Under the pieces are notes generated by a model, which saw only the letters and a program-made list of their open reading frames with translations, had not been told where the DNA came from and ran no database searches. A stretch of DNA of 8,642 nucleotides from DP-19 sp041488235 (GTDB taxonomy: Bacteria > Desulfobacterota > Binatia > UTPRO1). The translations under genes and the position numbers were made by a program. The stretch spans positions 1 to 8,642 of the forward strand of contig JBGPOW010000197.1 in NCBI GenBank assembly GCA_041488235.1, given 5' to 3'. Below are positions 6,633 through 8,642 of this stretch, piece after piece. The number at the start of each line of letters is the position of its first letter. Positions within the stretch are counted from its first letter, which is position 1.

Positions 6633-7510
6633 AGGAAGATCGTCGCCGACATGTAGATCCACACCATGACGGCAACGAGCGCGCCGAGCGAGCCGTAGAC
6701 GACGTAGAACTGGGCGAGGTTCGCGAGGTACCAGAGGAAGAAGCGGCGCGCGACCTCCCACAGTCCGGTGCCGACGCAGGCGCCGAGAAACGCCTCGCGC
6801 CAGCCGACGCGCACGTGTGGGAAGACGCGTAGCGCGAGCGTGAACGACACGACGACCAACATCACCGAGGTGAGGTACTGGATGCGCAATCCGCGCGCGA
6901 GGCGCAGGAGGAAGCGCTCGCCGATCGGCGCGAACGCCGGATCGGCGTTCAGTGCGTGGAAGATGACGCCGACGTAGAACGAGAAGAGCAGCACAAGCCC
7001 CATCGTCACGACGACGCTCATCGACAAGAGTCGCGAGCGCACGAAGCTGCGCCGCTTGCCGACGGCGAACAGGCGGTCGAGCGCGAACTCGGTCGCGTGG
7101 AACACGAGGCCCGAGGCGACCACCAAGCTCCCGAGCCCGAGCCACGAGAGGCGACCGCGGTTGGCGACGACCCATTCCAGGTTGCGGGTGAAGTCGTCGC
7201 TGAGATGCGGGATGAACTCGCGCGCCGATGCGAGCACGGCACTGAACGTCTCCTGCGAGGAGCCGACGACGTAGCCGAGGATCGCGATCACGAGAAAGAG
7301 CACCGGGATCAGCGACAGCAGCGCGTAGAACGAAATCGCGGCGGCGAGGGTCGGACAGTCGTCGGCGTAGAACTTGCGGCCGGCGTCGCGCAAGACCGCC
7401 CATACCTGTGTCGCGGCGCGGCGCAGGTCGGCGGCGAGAAAGCTCCGCCCGCCCGTTGCCGGCGGCGTCGCGAGCGACGCCGACTCCGTCCGGCCGCGCC
7501 GCATGCTCAT
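6587..7510 (-). CDS. YihY/BrkB-family integral membrane protein
   Basis: A 307-residue inner-membrane protein of the YihY/virulence factor BrkB family (older databases call it ribonuclease BN, a misassignment). A basic cytoplasmic N-terminus precedes roughly six membrane segments, at about 57-83, 122-142, 162-186, 212-230, 236-256 and 270-302. Family signatures are AAAISFYALLSLIPVL (56-71) and YGSLGALVAVMVWIYMSA (272-289) with Glu297 after it. The molecular role is not settled; transport or envelope functions have been proposed. The ATG at 7510 overlaps the der stop as ATGA and has a GGGGG site 5 nt upstream, so it is probably translated with der. A longer frame continues upstream to 7963 but there it merely shadows der. 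Its 3' end lies inside the convergent monooxygenase gene. Confidence 0.9.
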   Translation of the reverse strand: MSMRRGRTESASLATPPATGGRSFLAADLRRAATQVWAVLRDAGRKFYADDCPTLAAAISFYALLSLIPVLFLVIAILGYVVGSSQETFSAVLASAREFIPHLSDDFTRNLEWVVANRGRLSWLGLGSLVVASGLVFHATEFALDRLFAVGKRRSFVRSRLLSMSVVVTMGLVLLFSFYVGVIFHALNADPAFAPIGERFLLRLARGLRIQYLTSVMLVVVSFTLALRVFPHVRVGWREAFLGACVGTGLWEVARRFFLWYLANLAQFYVVYGSLGALVAVMVWIYMSATIFLYAAECVVLLGRRAS

Positions 7511-8642
7511 CGCCGCCCCCGGAATTGCACCCGCACCGCCGTGCCCGTCAAACGAAAGGCCGCGGTGATCTGATTTTGGAGATAGCGCTGGTAGCTCGGA
7601 TGAATCGCCGTCGGCGCGTTGGTGAAGATCGCGATCGTCGGCGGCCGCCGGCCGACCTGCGTCGCATAGAAGAGCTTCGGCCGCCGGCCGTGCGCGAGCG
7701 GCGGCTCCTTGGCGGCAACGGCGGCGGCAAGGACCTCGTTCAGACGCGGCGTCCGCATCTCGAGCGCGTGCGCCGCCGCAACGCGCTTCACCGCCGGCAG
7801 AAGCGCGTCGACGCCGACACCCGTCCGTGCCGAGAGCGTCAGCACCAGCACCCCGGCGAGACTGGGGTAACGCGCGCGCAGATCGTCGACGAACGTCTTC
7901 GGCGACGCTCGTTGCAGGTCCCACTTGTTGACCACGACGACGAGTCCTCGCCCCTCCTCCCACGCCCGCGTGGCGATGCGCATGTCCTGATCGGTGGCGC
8001 CCTCGACGGCGTCGAGGACGACGACGGCGACGTCGGTGCGGCCGAGCACCTCGAGTGCCTTCGCGGCCGCGAACTTCTCGACGCGCTCATGAATGCGCGC
8101 ACGCCGCCTGAGGCCGGCGGTGTCGACGAGGACGTAGCGCGTACCTTCCACCTCGAGCAGCGTGTCGACGGCGTCGCGCGTCGTCCCGGCCTGCTCGTGG
8201 ACGATCGTGCGCGCGTAGCCGAGGAGACGATTCACGAGCGACGACTTGCCGACGTTGGGACGGCCGATGATGCCGACGCGAATCGCGGCGTCCGCCGCCG
8301 GGGCCGCCGCCGCAGGCACACGCGCGAGCATGGTCTCGATCAGGTCCGGAATGCCGTGCCCGTGCTCCGCGGACACGGCGATCAGGTCAGCGGCGCCGAG
8401 GCGGTAGAACTCGCCCGCCGCCGCCTCGCGGCGCGGCGAGTCGAGCTTGTTCACGACGAAGACGGCTCGCGCGCCGCGCCGGCGCAGCTCGCGCGCCGCC
8501 GCCTCGTCGGCTGCCGAAAGCCCGGCTTTGCCGTCGAGCACGTAGACGACGAGCGCGGCATCGGCGATCGCCGCCAGGCTCCGCTCGCGTACGGCGACGT
8601 CGAGGCCGGCCGCGCCCTCGGCCTCGAAGCCGCCGGTGTCGA
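7507..8642 (-). CDS. der: Ribosome-assembly GTPase Der (EngA), N-terminus missing at window edge
   Basis: Der has two GTPase domains in tandem and a KH-like C-terminal domain and acts in 50S subunit maturation. The visible 377 residues start inside the first G domain at its G3 motif DTGGF (8640-8626), so G1 and G2 are cut off by the window edge. Next come G4 NKLD (64-67 of the visible part) and G5-like SAEHGHG. The second G domain has GRPNVGKS (126-133), G2 region AGTTRD, DTAGL (173-177), NKWD (238-241) and SARTG. The KH-like domain ends with TNAP...YQRYLQNQIT and VQFRGRR, as in the family. The open frame reaches the edge without a stop, so a GTG at 8541 is internal, not the start. The stop overlaps the YihY start. 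Nothing suggests it is broken. Confidence 0.96.
   Translation of the reverse strand, partial: DTGGFEAEGAAGLDVAVRERSLAAIADAALVVYVLDGKAGLSAADEAAARELRRRGARAVFVVNKLDSPRREAAAGEFYRLGAADLIAVSAEHGHGIPDLIETMLARVPAAAAPAADAAIRVGIIGRPNVGKSSLVNRLLGYARTIVHEQAGTTRDAVDTLLEVEGTRYVLVDTAGLRRRARIHERVEKFAAAKALEVLGRTDVAVVVLDAVEGATDQDMRIATRAWEEGRGLVVVVNKWDLQRASPKTFVDDLRARYPSLAGVLVLTLSARTGVGVDALLPAVKRVAAAHALEMRTPRLNEVLAAAVAAKEPPLAHGRRPKLFYATQVGRRPPTIAIFTNAPTAIHPSYQRYLQNQITAAFRLTGTAVRVQFRGRR

Noticed and set aside
7511..7963. N-terminal extension of the YihY-family gene
   Set aside because: It is an out-of-frame shadow of der; the ATG at 7510 has a ribosome binding site and fits family length.

Overview
This is a GC-rich bacterial window, roughly two thirds G+C by eye, with GC-rich wobble positions that create many long antisense shadow frames. 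The core genes are ordinary bacterial ones. GC content and gene order would suit a Deltaproteobacteria-like or candidate-phylum soil or sediment bacterium, but nothing here fixes the lineage.

Layout, left to right. (1) 1-79: the first 26 codons of a leftward gene with a signal-peptide-like start. (2) 80-397: a gene-free stretch with a strong, near-perfect 22-bp hairpin just downstream of guaA. (3) 398-3441: a leftward guaB-guaA pair (IMP dehydrogenase, then GMP synthase, 47-bp gap) covering both steps from IMP to GMP. The guaB leader carries a terminator-like hairpin a short distance before its ribosome binding site. (4) 3442-3618: a divergent intergenic region. (5) 3619-6632: three tightly packed rightward genes, namely a gamma-carbonic-anhydrase-family hexapeptide protein, a 3-oxoadipate-enol-lactonase-like alpha/beta hydrolase (ATGA overlap), and a class A FAD aromatic-ring monooxygenase (3-bp gap). 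(6) 6587-7510: a leftward YihY/BrkB-family membrane protein whose end overlaps the monooxygenase tail to tail by 46 bp. (7) 7507 to the window end: der, a double-domain GTPase of ribosome assembly, with its N-terminus cut off by the window edge and translationally coupled (ATGA) to the YihY gene.

The leftward genes are mostly housekeeping (GTP supply, ribosome assembly, a membrane protein). The three rightward genes look like a small accessory module for oxygenation and hydrolysis of an unknown, probably aromatic or enol-lactone-type, substrate. I see no mobile element, CRISPR array, RNA gene or clearly new system. The points most worth a second look are the composition of that module, a missing conserved glutamine in the GMP synthase glutaminase motif (Gly82), and the hairpins beside guaA, guaB and the carbonic anhydrase gene.
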